Shown one piece after another: positions 17,447 through 26,680 of a DNA stretch of 64,000 bases. Position 1 is the stretch's first letter. The number at the start of each line of letters is the position of its first letter. Made by a program: the position numbers and the translations under genes. A model generated the notes under the pieces. It had not been told where the DNA came from. It was given only the letters and a program-made list of their open reading frames with translations, and did no database searches. The DNA comes from Amycolatopsis marina (GTDB lineage Bacteria; Actinomycetota; Actinomycetes; Mycobacteriales; Pseudonocardiaceae), in assembly GCF_900111885.1 (NCBI RefSeq), contig NZ_FOKG01000001.1, positions 496,001 to 560,000 on the forward strand. The letters run 5' to 3'.

Positions 17447-19054
17447 GTGTCCAGCTCGCCCGACGACGAAGCATCGCCCACGGTGCCGGAGACCGTGTCC
17501 CTCACGGCCGATGAGCGCGTTCTCCCCACGAGAAGCGAACCGTTGGCCGCCGCGGCGAGCAGACCCGTCGGCGGGCCGATCGGTGAGCACGCCGCGGTCG
17601 GCAGGCACTGGTTCTGGTCGCCGCTGCGTGTCGGACTGCTGCTCGCTGTGCTGGCACTGACGCTGAGCTGGTTCGGCAAGGCCGCGTGTATCCAGCAGTT
17701 CATTAACGACAACGGCGATGCCGAGCTCGACTGGCGATCCGGCAGGCCGTACGTCGCGATGTGCTACTCCGACATCGTCCCGCTCTACGGCGCCGAGCGG
17801 CTGAACGATCCGAACACGTTCCCGTACGCGACCCAGTGGATCGAGAACCAGGGCCAGCCGGAGGAGCAGGCCCGCTACATGGAGTACCCGGTGCTCACCG
17901 GGCTGTTCCAGTGGGTCAACGCCAAGCTCACCCACGCCTGGACCGAAGTCGCGGCGACCGGCTGGTTACCCGGTGCGCTACCGGTGGTCATCTACTTCGA
18001 CATCACCGCGTTGTTCCTCGCACTGGCCTGGCTCACCACGGTGTGGGCCGTGGCCAGATCGGCGCGCGGCAGACCGTGGGACGCGGTGCTCGTCGCGATC
18101 TCCCCACTCGTGCTGGTGCACGCCTTCACCAACTTCGACACGCTCTCCACCATGCTGGCCGCTACCGGCCTGCTGGCCTGGTCCCGGCGCAGACCCGCCG
18201 TCGCGGGGTTGCTGCTCGGCCTGGGTGCGGCCGTGAAGATGTACCCCCTCTTCCTGCTCGGCCCCCTGCTGATGCTGTGCCTGCGCGCGGGCAAAATGCG
18301 CACGTGGACCGTCGCGGCCGTGACGACCGCGGGCACGTGGGCAGTGGTCAACCTGCCGTTCATGCTGTACATGCGCGAGGGCTGGGAGGAGTTCTTCCGG
18401 CTCAACACCGAGCGGGGGATGGACCCGGACTCGCTCTACAACGTGGTCTCCTACTTCACCGGCTGGAGCGGGTTCGACGGCGAACTGATCCGGGGCGAGG
18501 CACCGACCCTGCTGAACACCGTGAGCGGCGCCCTGTTCCTCGCCTGCTGTGCGGGGATCGCCTACATCGGGCTGGCCGCGCCGGTCCGGCCGCGAGTCGC
18601 GCAGCTCTGCTTCCTCGTGGTGGCGGCGTTCCTGCTGACGAACAAGGTGTGGAGCCCGCAGTACTCCCTGTGGCTGGTACCGCTCGCGGTACTGGCGCTA
18701 CCGCGCTGGCGGTTGCTGCTCGGCTGGATGCTGATCGACGCCCTCGTCTGGGCGCCACGGATGTTCTACTACCTCGGCGTCGACAACCGGGGGCTGCCCG
18801 AGGGCTGGTTCCTCGGCACCGTGGTGGTTCGCGATCTCGCCGTCATCGCCCTCTGCGTGGTCATCGTCAGGGAGATCTACCGACCGGCAACCGACATCGT
18901 CCGCGGTGCGGGCGTGGACGACCCGCTCGGCGGGGTGCTGGACCGGGCGCGAGACGTGCGGAAGCTGCCAGGGCGTTCCGCGCGTGCCCGAAAGACTCCA
19001 CGGCACGCGCGGAACGCCCTGCCGGAACAATCCCCCGCTCATTCGAACCGGTAG
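17447..19054 (+). CDS. GT87 (DUF2029) membrane mannosyltransferase, Rv0051-like
   Basis: A 535-residue polytopic protein with about 11 membrane segments after a 55-residue hydrophilic head. It belongs to the GT87 family, which transfers mannose from polyprenyl-phosphomannose in lipomannan-type glycan synthesis. A conserved extracytoplasmic acidic cluster CYSDIVPLYGAERLNDPNTF follows the first helix, with YMEYPVLTGLFQW before the second. The GTG at 17447 is preferred because TAGGCT ends seven bases before it (leaderless); an ATG at 17405 is an alternative. Two unusual details: a perfect 20-base inverted repeat lies inside the 3' coding end, and the last 16 bases overlap the convergent gene. 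Confidence 0.85.
   Translation: MSSSPDDEASPTVPETVSLTADERVLPTRSEPLAAAASRPVGGPIGEHAAVGRHWFWSPLRVGLLLAVLALTLSWFGKAACIQQFINDNGDAELDWRSGRPYVAMCYSDIVPLYGAERLNDPNTFPYATQWIENQGQPEEQARYMEYPVLTGLFQWVNAKLTHAWTEVAATGWLPGALPVVIYFDITALFLALAWLTTVWAVARSARGRPWDAVLVAISPLVLVHAFTNFDTLSTMLAATGLLAWSRRRPAVAGLLLGLGAAVKMYPLFLLGPLLMLCLRAGKMRTWTVAAVTTAGTWAVVNLPFMLYMREGWEEFFRLNTERGMDPDSLYNVVSYFTGWSGFDGELIRGEAPTLLNTVSGALFLACCAGIAYIGLAAPVRPRVAQLCFLVVAAFLLTNKVWSPQYSLWLVPLAVLALPRWRLLLGWMLIDALVWAPRMFYYLGVDNRGLPEGWFLGTVVVRDLAVIALCVVIVREIYRPATDIVRGAGVDDPLGGVLDRARDVRKLPGRSARARKTPRHARNALPEQSPAHSNR
18969..19021. terminator. Perfect 20-bp hairpin inside the GT87 coding end
   Basis: Arms at 18969-18988 (starting CAGGGCGTTCCGCG) and 19002-19021 are exactly complementary, with a 13-base loop. 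It lies 33 bases before the GT87 stop and downstream of the convergent secreted-protein gene, so it probably serves as that gene's terminator while also being translated in the GT87 frame. Confidence 0.65.
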
Positions 19055-19581
19055 TCGCCCTCCGAGACACGGAGTACCGGAACGCCGCTGGTACACGGCA
19101 ACACGTCGGCGTCGAACCCGCCGTACGCCCAGCTCCAGCCGATCTCGTCGCGGTGCCTCCCGTGGTCGCGGACGGTGAGACCGACCCGCTTGCCGACGAG
19201 GTCGAGGCTCGGCATCCCCGGTACTTCGGCCCGTTCGATCACCCCGGTGAGAATGGCGAGCCTGCCGTCCACCGCGAGACAGTCCACCTTGGCCTCGAAG
19301 TCGGCGAAAGCGGTGCCGTCCGGCAGCCGATGATTCACGTGGAACCGGCCGCTCGCGCCGGTGGCGGTGCCGTGCGCGTCGATGTCGAACCGCACCGGAT
19401 GTCCCTCCCAGCCGGGGAACCGCAGCTCACCGCCCGCCGAGCCACGCACCGACTCCGTTTCCTGGCGTGGCGGTGTGCCGCGGTCGGCCGCACTCGCCGA
19501 CGTGCCCCACGCGGCCACTGCTGCCGCCGCCGACACCGCGGCCCCGAATGCCACCCAACGCCTGACGATCCCTTTGTTCAT
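19039..19581 (-). CDS. Secreted protein of unknown function
   Basis: A 180-residue exported protein. Residues 1-31 form a Sec signal peptide (MNKGIVRRW, an Ala-rich core, then ASA-ADR). The mature part has RFPGWEGHPVRFDIDAHG, VDCLAVDGRLAILTGVIER and ADVLPCTSGVPVLRV; a single Cys pair may form a disulfide. The pattern of short beta strands suggests a small beta-barrel of the type often annotated as repeat-containing or DUF protein, but I do not recognise a family. The ATG at 19581 is chosen because GGGGAGGAC lies upstream; an in-frame GTG at 19596 is less likely. Confidence 0.7.
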   Translation of the reverse strand: MNKGIVRRWVAFGAAVSAAAAVAAWGTSASAADRGTPPRQETESVRGSAGGELRFPGWEGHPVRFDIDAHGTATGASGRFHVNHRLPDGTAFADFEAKVDCLAVDGRLAILTGVIERAEVPGMPSLDLVGKRVGLTVRDHGRHRDEIGWSWAYGGFDADVLPCTSGVPVLRVSEGDYRFE

Positions 19582-19696
19582 CGCTGTCCTCCCCACACAC
19601 CGGACGCGGGTCGTCCGGTCTGCGGAAAGCCTCGCGTGCCGCGACCCCGTCGCGACTCCCCTGTGGGAGGGAGCGGACTCCCTCCCACAGGCGAGT

Positions 19697-20041
19697 TCAG
19701 CCCAGTCGCAGCCGGTCGGGGCCGGGGGAGTGCAGCGTCAGCATGGCGCCGAAGTCGGGTGAGCCGAAGTCGGCGATCGAGACCCGCACCCAGTCGGGCC
19801 CGGTCTCGCGAATCTGACACGCGAACCAGTCCTCGTCCTCCGGCAGGTAGACGGACCAGCGATCGGCGAGACAGGCGAGCCCGCGGGCCTCGAGTTCGGC
19901 GCGCGAGTCCGCCTCATCAGCGGGGTCCGCCAGCGGGTAGCCGAACACCGTCAACGGCTGCCAACCCTCGCCTGCCGGGCGAAGGTAGCCCAGCAGTTCG
20001 CCGTCCTCGTCGCGGTACACCGACCGCGCGCCCTCGATCAT
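19697..20041 (-). CDS. Small conserved-looking cytoplasmic protein
   Basis: A 114-residue acidic protein with no signal or membrane segment. Visible features are VYRDEDGELLGYLRP, WQPLTVFGYPLADPADEADS, RWSVYLPEDEDWFACQI and WVRVSIADFGSPDFGAML, all consistent with an alternating beta fold. The ATG at 20041 has AGGAGAGG upstream; the frame stays open to 20125, which would overlap the next gene. It follows the second GT87 gene on the same strand after 80 bases. I do not recognise a family, and no function is claimed. Confidence 0.6.
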   Translation of the reverse strand: MIEGARSVYRDEDGELLGYLRPAGEGWQPLTVFGYPLADPADEADSRAELEARGLACLADRWSVYLPEDEDWFACQIRETGPDWVRVSIADFGSPDFGAMLTLHSPGPDRLRLG

Positions 20042-20121
20042 CGTCCTCTCCTGCCTGCTCCTTGTCGGACCTCGACAGGATGGGCCCTCACCCCACCTCG
20101 GAGACAACCGGTTTTCGTCGC

Positions 20122-21546
20122 TCACGCGGTCGGCAGCGGCGCGAAGCGCCTCCGTCTGGGTGGTGGCGGGAGACGGGCGGGCAGCGAGGTATCGGAGTTG
20201 AGGAACGCGACGAAGAGCCCGGCCAGCAGGGCTGCCCTGCCCCAGACCCCGATCATCACGGCCTGTGCCGCGAAACCCTGGTAGATCGCACCACCGTCAC
20301 CGATTTCGCCGTACCAGCGGAAGATTCCGATGCCCATCGCCAGGTCCGCCACGAAATAGGCGAGGATCCAGCCCCACCGCACGCGCAGCAGCACGAACAT
20401 CGGCAGCAGCCAGAGCGTGTACTGCGGGGAGTGCACCTTGTGCAGCAGCAGAAACCCGCACAACATCGCGGCCGACACCGCGAGCATCGGGTATGTGCCC
20501 GTCAACCGGTAACGCCGCCAGCCGTACCAGGCCGCCACCGCGAACGAGGCCAGCACCAGCACCGGGGACAGCACGCCGACCAGCGACTGGAAGGCTTCGG
20601 TGTCCGACTCCGGCCGGAATCCCCAGTACCAGATCGAGTTCGTGGTGGCGTCGACGTTGCGGTCCGCCTGGAAGAGGTACGAGGCGAGCCAGCCGTCCCA
20701 GCCGGCCACCATGAACGGCAGGTTCACCGCGAGCGCCGTGCCGATCGCGGCCCCGCACACCCGGAGAGCTCCCCACGGATCGCGCCGGTGTCTGCCGTCC
20801 GCGCCGCCGGTGAGGACGTAGAGGGCAAGCGGGAGCACGAACATCGCCGGATAGATCTTCAGCGCGAACCCGAGGCCGAGCAGCACGGCTGCCCATTGCG
20901 CCCTGCGGCGCAACGTCCCCTTGCCGAGGTGGACCACCGCGAACGCGGCAACGGTGGCGGCCACGACGGGGAGTTCCCAGTTGTGGAACCCATAGAGCAC
21001 CAGCGGCGGTCCGAGTGCCCAGAGCAGCGCCCGCCACCCCGCCATCCGACCCAGCAACCAGGCTGTGAGCAGGCCGAACGGCGTCAGCAGCAGGGCCGAA
21101 CCGAGCAGGAAGCCAGCATCCGTTTCGGCGAAGTAGGCACCGGCCCACACGAGCACGCCGGTGAGCACCGGGTACTCCAGCGCACCTCCGACCAGCCGGT
21201 CCTCCTCGAGATCACCGTGCACATAGGGAAACGTGTGCTGATCGATGTCCCTGCCGAGCCAGAGGAACTGGATGTCGGAGTAGCAGGCGTCGGAGTAATT
21301 GCGTTCGGCGTACCCGGGAGTGCTGCGCCCCTGCTCGTCGAACTCGGGGCCGGTGCAGCGGTACTTGTTCGCGAAACCGAGCACGAGGGTCAGCCCGCAC
21401 AACAGCACCAGCCCGGCCAGCGCCGCACTACCCAGCTGCTTCTTCGATACTCGGTCGATGCACGGTCGCAGGTTCGACCACCGTCCGCGTCTCACCTGCA
21501 TGCGTCCGCCCCGAGCCGACCTCCGGCCGGCCCCCGTCGTCCGCAT
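20122..21546 (-). CDS. GT87 (DUF2029) membrane mannosyltransferase, second
   Basis: A 474-residue polytopic protein, paralogous in plan to the 17447-19054 gene: after the first helix comes the same kind of acidic external loop (NYSDACYSDIQFLWLGRDID, then HTFPYVHGDL), then ALEYPVLTGVLVW, then about ten further helices ending before a basic Pro/Arg tail. Expected role: polyprenyl-phosphomannose-dependent glycosyl transfer on the outer side of the membrane. The start is uncertain: the ATG at 21546 lies 13 bases after the endonuclease IV stop and is used here; an ATG at 21501 is also reasonable. The longer frame to 21738 overlaps that gene and is unlikely. Confidence 0.8.
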   Translation of the reverse strand: MRTTGAGRRSARGGRMQVRRGRWSNLRPCIDRVSKKQLGSAALAGLVLLCGLTLVLGFANKYRCTGPEFDEQGRSTPGYAERNYSDACYSDIQFLWLGRDIDQHTFPYVHGDLEEDRLVGGALEYPVLTGVLVWAGAYFAETDAGFLLGSALLLTPFGLLTAWLLGRMAGWRALLWALGPPLVLYGFHNWELPVVAATVAAFAVVHLGKGTLRRRAQWAAVLLGLGFALKIYPAMFVLPLALYVLTGGADGRHRRDPWGALRVCGAAIGTALAVNLPFMVAGWDGWLASYLFQADRNVDATTNSIWYWGFRPESDTEAFQSLVGVLSPVLVLASFAVAAWYGWRRYRLTGTYPMLAVSAAMLCGFLLLHKVHSPQYTLWLLPMFVLLRVRWGWILAYFVADLAMGIGIFRWYGEIGDGGAIYQGFAAQAVMIGVWGRAALLAGLFVAFLNSDTSLPARLPPPPRRRRFAPLPTA

Positions 21547-21559
21547 CGTGCATGAATGC

Positions 21560-22336
21560 TCACCGCGCGGTTGCCTCCCGGAGAAACGCGATGTCGTCGG
21601 CCTGGCCCTCGGCCGCGGTCTCCACGACGACGGGTGCCCCCGCCTGTGCGGCCACCTCGGCGAGCAGGTCGGGGTCAATGGTTCCGCCGCCGTGTACGAC
21701 GTTGGCATGCCGGTCCCGTGCCGAACCGAACTCGTCACGCGAGTTGTTGAGGTGCAGCAGATCGATCCGGCCGGTGATCGCCTTGACCTTGTCCACGACG
21801 CTGTCCAGTTCCCAGCCGGCCGCGAAGGCGTGGCAGGTGTCGAGACAGAATCCGGCGCCGAACTCGCCGACCTCGTCCCACAGCCGGGCGATCGTGTCCA
21901 GTTCCCTGGCCATCGCGTTGTCCCCGCCCGCGGTGTTCTCGATCAACACCGGGACCTCGAACCCGCCCTCGGCCGCCTTGCGCTCGAACATCTTGCGCCA
22001 GTTGGCCAGACCCTCGGCCATGTCCTCACCCTGGCGGACATGGCCGCCGTGCACCACGACACCCTTCGCGCCGAGCGCGGCCGCGCCGGTGACCTGCTGC
22101 GCGACGGCCTTACGCGACGGGATGCGGACCCGGTTGTTCAGCGAGGCGACGTTGATCATGTACGGCGAGTGCACGAACAACTCGAGATCGGATTCCCGCA
22201 GTTCGTCGGCCCACGTGTACGGGGGAGGAACCTTCCAGCTCTGCGGATCACCGAGGAAGATCTGCACCACCTCGGAGCCGGTTTCGCGGGCAGCCGCGAG
22301 CGGGTTTTCGTGACGGACGTGGGCGCCGATCAGCAT
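21560..22336 (-). CDS. nfo: Deoxyribonuclease IV (AP endonuclease)
   Basis: A 258-residue EndoIV-family TIM barrel that cuts DNA at abasic sites in base-excision repair, using three zinc ions. Metal-binding and active-site blocks are visible: [73 protein letters not shown]. The start is the ATG giving [16 protein letters not shown], the universal family N-terminus; the open frame to 22396 is not family-like. The GT87 gene follows closely, probably in one transcript. Confidence 0.95.
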   Translation of the reverse strand: MLIGAHVRHENPLAAARETGSEVVQIFLGDPQSWKVPPPYTWADELRESDLELFVHSPYMINVASLNNRVRIPSRKAVAQQVTGAAALGAKGVVVHGGHVRQGEDMAEGLANWRKMFERKAAEGGFEVPVLIENTAGGDNAMARELDTIARLWDEVGEFGAGFCLDTCHAFAAGWELDSVVDKVKAITGRIDLLHLNNSRDEFGSARDRHANVVHGGGTIDPDLLAEVAAQAGAPVVVETAAEGQADDIAFLREATAR

Positions 22337-22442
22337 TCGGCGAGGGTACCCGCGACCAGTGACGATCATCGAGTACGGTGACCACGTTCCGTGCACTTAA
22401 CTGGGGTCACACAGGGCAGTCATGCAGGACAAAGGGGAGTTC

Positions 22443-23330
22443 ATGGGAACGGCACCGCGACACCGCACCCGACGGCCCGGTATTCGCCGCGCGGGTACTG
22501 CCGGATTCGTGCTCGCACTGTCGGCCGCGCTCGTCTTCCCCGGGATGGCCACCGCCGCACCAGGTCCCGACCCGCTGATCGTGAACGACTGCGACGCCAC
22601 CGTGAAGGGCGAGCCCGGCAAGCCGGCCACCCTGGACGTCGGCGCGATCCTCGAGGCGCCCGGCATTCTCACCATCGGCCTCGGCAACGAATCCGAGGGC
22701 ACCAACGGCAACGAGCAGCCACTGGTCGTGCTCCCGGTGAAGGAGGGGGTCGACACCCTCGGCCTCAGCGGCGCACCGGTGGTTCGCGACGTCACCGGAG
22801 AGACCTGCGGAGTCGTCAAGGACGCGGGCAACGCCACGGCAGCGGTGGTCCAGGAGATCAACCCGGTCGACGACCTGGTCACCGGCCCCGATGAGCAGGA
22901 GCCGGAAGAGCCCGGTCCTGCGCCCGAGCCCACGCCGCCCGCACCGGGCATTCCCGGTAATCCGGAGGACCCCGCACCTGGTGAGGGAGGAAACGCCCCC
23001 GGCCTGACCGACCCCGGTTCGATCGGCGCAGGACTCGGCGCCACGAACGACCCGTTCGTCCCGGCGGGCCGGTTCCAGGCCCTCGGGCCGATCACGGTGC
23101 CGCCGCTGGCCGGTCTCCCGCCGGTGCAGGCACCGCCGCAGGCTCCCGACCTGAACGCGCCCAACGCAGAGCAGCAGCCCGACGCGCTCGCCGAGAACTC
23201 CGGGACCGCGGAGGCCATTCCGGAGTCGGATCCGCCCGAGCGGCTGCCGTTGCTGCTCGCCGTACTTGCCGTGGTGATCGTCGCCGCACTGCTGGCCCGC
23301 ACCTGGATCAGGGCACGCAAGACAGCCTGA
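22443..23330 (+). CDS. Secreted membrane-anchored surface protein A
   Basis: A 295-residue exported protein, first of three tandem relatives. Signal peptide residues about 1-40 (basic RHRTRRPGIRRAG, hydrophobic core, ATAAPG). A small N-terminal domain has Cys in NDCDATVKGEPGK and GETCGVVKDAG, probably a disulfide. A long Pro/Glu/Gly-rich stalk follows. The C-terminus LPLLLAVLAVVIVAALLARTWIRARK is a membrane anchor with positive stop-transfer residues. The ATG at 22443 follows AAAGGGGAG; the ATG at 22422 is less likely. The layout suggests a protein displayed on a stalk through the cell wall. It is the most divergent of the three and lacks the DYSGIP segment. Confidence 0.75.
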   Translation: MGTAPRHRTRRPGIRRAGTAGFVLALSAALVFPGMATAAPGPDPLIVNDCDATVKGEPGKPATLDVGAILEAPGILTIGLGNESEGTNGNEQPLVVLPVKEGVDTLGLSGAPVVRDVTGETCGVVKDAGNATAAVVQEINPVDDLVTGPDEQEPEEPGPAPEPTPPAPGIPGNPEDPAPGEGGNAPGLTDPGSIGAGLGATNDPFVPAGRFQALGPITVPPLAGLPPVQAPPQAPDLNAPNAEQQPDALAENSGTAEAIPESDPPERLPLLLAVLAVVIVAALLARTWIRARKTA

Positions 23331-23468
23331 CCCGGTTTAAGAAGCACTCTCCGTCACCACGAAACCACCCGATCGCGAGAGCATTCGGGCGAGCGAAGCG
23401 TCACCGTCCTCCGTTAGCGTCGTTGTTCCCGGTGAGTAACCCGGAGCACAACCGCTGGAGGGCGAGTG

Positions 23469-24374
23469 ATGCAAGGGCGAACACAGCGGGCGGCAGCCGT
23501 CGGCGCCGCGGCCTTCGTACTGGCCGGTTCGGCGGCACTGGCACTACCCGGCACCGCCACCGCCGAGACCAAGAGCGTGCCGTGCGGCGGCTCGGTCACC
23601 GCCAAGCCGGGCGACAAGATCCTCGGCACCACCCCGCTGCTCGGTATCCCACTCGACCTCGGCATCGTCACCGAGGGCACCAAGGTCCTCACCGGCACGA
23701 TCAACGCCGTGCTCGGCACCGTCTGCAAGGTCACGGTCACCGTGGTCGACACCGTGGTCGCACCGGTGCCGGTGGTGGGCGAGCCTGCGGCGGGAGCCAT
23801 CAACAACGGAGTCGCGGGCACCACCAACGCGCTGAGCGACGCGGCCGGCGGTACGGCGAACGCGCTCACCGGCGGAGGCAGCGAGCCCGCACCGCAGAAC
23901 CCACCCGAACAGGGCAAACCCGCTCCGCAGGGCCCGTCCGCTTCCGACGGCAAACCCGGCCGGAGCAGCGGGCCTGCCGCACGGGGCGTGCCCGCGCCGA
24001 ACAGTCCCGTGCTCGGTGGAGCAGGCGGTCTTCCCGGCTACGCCGGACTGCCGATCAGCTATGGCACCGGCTACGCGGCGATGCGTGACTACAGCGGTAT
24101 CCCGATGGCCACCGCAGGCCTGTTCGCCCCTTCCCCCGGTGTGCGGTACGGCGGACAGATCCCCGGATACTCGCCGGAGTTCGGCATTCTGGGCGAGAGC
24201 GAACCACCGGCCCCGGACGACGGCGTGCGCAACGCGGGTCAGGCGCAGGCACTCCCCGGCTCGCAAGGCGACGACAACGGCGCCACCCTGCCGCTGCTGC
24301 TCGCCGTGCTCGCACTCTCCGGTGTCTCGGCCGCACTGGTCCGCACCTGGGTACTGCGCAAGGCCGTTGGCTGA
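23469..24374 (+). CDS. Secreted membrane-anchored surface protein B
   Basis: A 301-residue paralogue of its neighbours. Signal peptide ends near PGTATAETK. The N-terminal domain has SVPCGGSVTAKPGDKI and LGTVCKVTVTVVD (Cys pair), then an Asn/Ala/Gly-rich segment, a Pro-rich stalk, the shared block RDYSGIPMATAGLF and GYSPEFGILGESE, then VRNAGQAQALP and the anchor LPLLLAVLALSGVSAALVRT ending VLRKAVG. A GTG at 23466 directly precedes the ATG; either can be used behind GGAGGGCGAG. The function is unknown. The conserved block just outside the membrane is probably the functional or partner-binding segment. Confidence 0.75.
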   Translation: MQGRTQRAAAVGAAAFVLAGSAALALPGTATAETKSVPCGGSVTAKPGDKILGTTPLLGIPLDLGIVTEGTKVLTGTINAVLGTVCKVTVTVVDTVVAPVPVVGEPAAGAINNGVAGTTNALSDAAGGTANALTGGGSEPAPQNPPEQGKPAPQGPSASDGKPGRSSGPAARGVPAPNSPVLGGAGGLPGYAGLPISYGTGYAAMRDYSGIPMATAGLFAPSPGVRYGGQIPGYSPEFGILGESEPPAPDDGVRNAGQAQALPGSQGDDNGATLPLLLAVLALSGVSAALVRTWVLRKAVG

Positions 24375-24497
24375 GGCGTGCACCGGAAGGAACTCGGCAA
24401 AGCCGAAACGTGAAAGGTCGCGTATCTTTCGCATAGGCGGCTCGTTGTTTGTGCGAGGCTCCCTTCCCCTGTCAGCGAATTGCGGAGGAACACCCCC

Positions 24498-25442
24498 GTG
24501 CGGATTCACCGGACTGCCCTCGCCAGAACATCACGCAAGGTGCTCACCGCGACGGCGATCGCCGCGGCGGTGACCGGATTCTCCTTCGCCGGTGCCGGAA
24601 CCGCGAGCGCGACGACGCTTGCCGCACAGAGCTGTACCTCCAGCGTGACCGGGCAGATCGGCGATCAGGTCGCGGTCACCGGCCCCTCGATGAAGGGCCT
24701 GGTGAAGACCGCGGCGCGGGAGGCGGTCACGATGTGGAACTTCCTTACCGTGCACCCGGACAGCATCGCGCGGGAAGTGGAGAAGAAGGCGACGATCAAC
24801 GTCGGCAAGATCCCCGACGCGTCAAGCGGCAAGATCGCGGGCGAGGCGGTCGGCACGGCCGTGGCACAGGCGCTGAAGGACTCGCCGGGGCTCGGCTTGC
24901 TCGACTCCACCAAGCAGCAGACCCTCGACCACATCAAGAAGAAGGTCTCCGGTTCGTGTGGCCTGACGGTCTTCGCCGCGAACCACCAGAAGCCGACCTC
25001 GCAGCAGCCCGCCCCGCGTGGCAGCCAGGCACCCACGACCGGCAACGCCGAGAACAACACCGGCGGTACGGGCGGCAACGGCGCCAACAGCGGCACGGGC
25101 TCCCTGCCGTACACCGGCACCGGCGACGCCCGCGCACCCCAGCGCGACTACAGCGGCATCCCCACCGCGACCGCGGGCATCGCCGTCCCGCCCGACCTGC
25201 GCTACCCGCCGTCGAACGGGGTTCCCGGACAGACCTCGCCGGAGTTCGGCATCCTCGGCGCGGAAGGCTCCGAAGGCCTCGGGGAGACCGGGCAGCCCGA
25301 CGTCCGCAACGCCGGTAACGCCGACGCGCTCGCGGCTCCCGCGACACCGGACAACGTCCAGCTGCCGATGCTGCTGGCCGTGGTCGCGCTCGCCGGAGTC
25401 ACCGCCGCACTGGTCCGCACCTGGGTGCTGCGCAGGGCCTAG
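24498..25442 (+). CDS. Secreted membrane-anchored surface protein C
   Basis: A 314-residue third member. Signal peptide ends at ASATTLAAQ. The N-terminal domain contains SCTSSVTGQIGDQVAV and VSGSCGLTVFAAN, with a helical insert of about 80 residues (KGLVKTAAREAVTMWN to LDHIKKK) that the others lack. A Gly/Asn stalk is followed by RDYSGIPTATAGIAV, SPEFGILGAEGS, VRNAGNADALA and the anchor LPMLLAVVALAGVTAALVRT ending VLRRA. The GTG at 24498 is chosen because CGGAGGAA is upstream. It lies just before the rpsF promoter. The three genes probably arose by tandem duplication and divergence. Confidence 0.75.
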   Translation: MRIHRTALARTSRKVLTATAIAAAVTGFSFAGAGTASATTLAAQSCTSSVTGQIGDQVAVTGPSMKGLVKTAAREAVTMWNFLTVHPDSIAREVEKKATINVGKIPDASSGKIAGEAVGTAVAQALKDSPGLGLLDSTKQQTLDHIKKKVSGSCGLTVFAANHQKPTSQQPAPRGSQAPTTGNAENNTGGTGGNGANSGTGSLPYTGTGDARAPQRDYSGIPTATAGIAVPPDLRYPPSNGVPGQTSPEFGILGAEGSEGLGETGQPDVRNAGNADALAAPATPDNVQLPMLLAVVALAGVTAALVRTWVLRRA

Positions 25443-25480
25443 AACCTCCCTGGTTACACTGACTCGTTGACAACCCTCCT

Positions 25481-25499
25481 GCCACGGACAGACCGTGGC
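25481..25499 (+). promoter_or_regulatory. Leader hairpin before rpsF
   Basis: GCCACGG and CCGTGGC pair perfectly around loop ACAGA, 12 bases before the AGGAGG of rpsF. rpsF operons of many bacteria carry an S6:S18-binding leader; this hairpin has the right place, but I cannot confirm the specific bulge pattern. Confidence 0.35.
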
Positions 25500-25525
25500 C
25501 GCGAGCCCATAGGAGGTGAGTGGTT

Positions 25526-25867
25526 GTGTCACGCCATTACGAGGTAATGATCATCCTCGACCCCACCCTCGACGAGCGTACGGTCGCCCCGACGCTGGAC
25601 ACGTTCCTCAACGTGATCCGCACGTCCGGTGGCAGTGTCGAGAAGGTCGACGTGTGGGGCCGCAGGCGGCTCTCGTACGAGATCAGGAAGAACTCCGAGG
25701 GCATCTACGCCCTGCTGGACCTGAACTCCACGCCCGAAGCGGTGAAGGAGCTCGACCGCCAGCTGTCGCTGCAGGAGACCGTGCTGCGGACCAAGGTCGT
25801 GCGTCGCGAGGCGCCGCGTCCGGGTTCCCGCGTGGCCCGCACCTCCAAGCCGTCCGCGAAAGCCTGA
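25526..25867 (+). CDS. rpsF: 30S ribosomal protein S6
   Basis: A 113-residue S6 protein, which pairs with S18 on the 30S platform. It begins [20 protein letters not shown] and continues with [19 protein letters not shown] and [17 protein letters not shown], all typical. The GTG at 25526 lies nine bases after AGGAGG and is preferred over the GTG at 25520, which is too close. It is the first gene of the rpsF-ssb-rpsR-rplI operon, with ten bases to ssb. Confidence 0.96.
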   Translation: MSRHYEVMIILDPTLDERTVAPTLDTFLNVIRTSGGSVEKVDVWGRRRLSYEIRKNSEGIYALLDLNSTPEAVKELDRQLSLQETVLRTKVVRREAPRPGSRVARTSKPSAKA

Positions 25868-25877
25868 GGCCGAAGCG

Positions 25878-26381
25878 ATGGCTGGAGACACCATCATCAC
25901 GGTGGTCGGCAACCTCACCGCGGACCCCGAGTTGCGTTTCACCCCGTCCGGTGCCGCTGTCGCGAACTTCACGGTCGCGTCGACCCCGCGGATGTTCGAC
26001 AAGCAGTCCGGGGAGTGGAAGGACGGCGAGGCGCTGTTCCTCCGCTGCAACGTCTGGCGTCAGGCCGCGGAGAACGTCGCCGAGTCGCTGACCAGGGGCG
26101 CCCGCGTCGTCGTGCAGGGCCGTCTGAAGCAGCGTTCTTTCGAGACCAAAGAGGGCGAGAAGCGCACCGTCGTCGAGCTCGAGGTGGACGAGATCGGTCC
26201 TTCCCTGCGCTACGCGACCGCCAAGGTGAACAAGGTGAGCCGTGGCAGTGGCGGCGGAGGCGGCGGCTTCGGTGGCGGCGGTGGCGGTAGCGCCCCCGCC
26301 GACGACCCGTGGGGTTCGGCCCCGCCCGCAGGCAGCAATGCCGGCGGTGGCGGCGGTTTCTCGGACGAGCCTCCCTTCTGA
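25878..26381 (+). CDS. ssb: Single-stranded DNA-binding protein
   Basis: A 167-residue SSB. The OB fold begins [20 protein letters not shown] and includes [19 protein letters not shown] and [19 protein letters not shown] Gly-rich linker leads to the acidic tip SDEPPF, which recruits replication and repair partners. Normal length. It lies between rpsF and rpsR, as in most actinobacteria. Confidence 0.97.
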   Translation: MAGDTIITVVGNLTADPELRFTPSGAAVANFTVASTPRMFDKQSGEWKDGEALFLRCNVWRQAAENVAESLTRGARVVVQGRLKQRSFETKEGEKRTVVELEVDEIGPSLRYATAKVNKVSRGSGGGGGGFGGGGGGSAPADDPWGSAPPAGSNAGGGGGFSDEPPF

Positions 26382-26419
26382 TCTTTTAGCAACCACACGA
26401 ATTTCCCCAGGAGTACACA

Positions 26420-26668
26420 GTGGCCAAGCCACCCATTCGTAAGCCCAAGAAGAAGGTCTGCGTGTTCTGCAAGGACGCGAAGAAGGGCCGCGCGGAAGTC
26501 ATCGATTACAAGGACACCAACCTGCTGCGGAAGTACATCTCCGACCGCGGCAAGATCCGTGCCCGCCGGGTGACCGGAAACTGCAGCCAGCACCAGCGCG
26601 ACGTCGCCATCGCGGTCAAGAACTCCCGCGAGATGGCGCTGCTGCCCTACACCTCGACAGCGCGCTAG
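26420..26668 (+). CDS. rpsR: 30S ribosomal protein S18, zinc-ribbon form
   Basis: An 82-residue S18 that contacts S6 and 16S rRNA. It carries the zinc-type motif: CVFC near the N-terminus and CSQHQ in the [15 protein letters not shown] core. [20 protein letters not shown] is the conserved S18 body. Actinobacteria often have a second, zinc-free S18 elsewhere under Zur control; this operon copy is the zinc-containing one. The GTG start follows CAGGAG. Confidence 0.96.
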   Translation: MAKPPIRKPKKKVCVFCKDAKKGRAEVIDYKDTNLLRKYISDRGKIRARRVTGNCSQHQRDVAIAVKNSREMALLPYTSTAR

Positions 26669-26680
26669 GAGAACCAGGTC

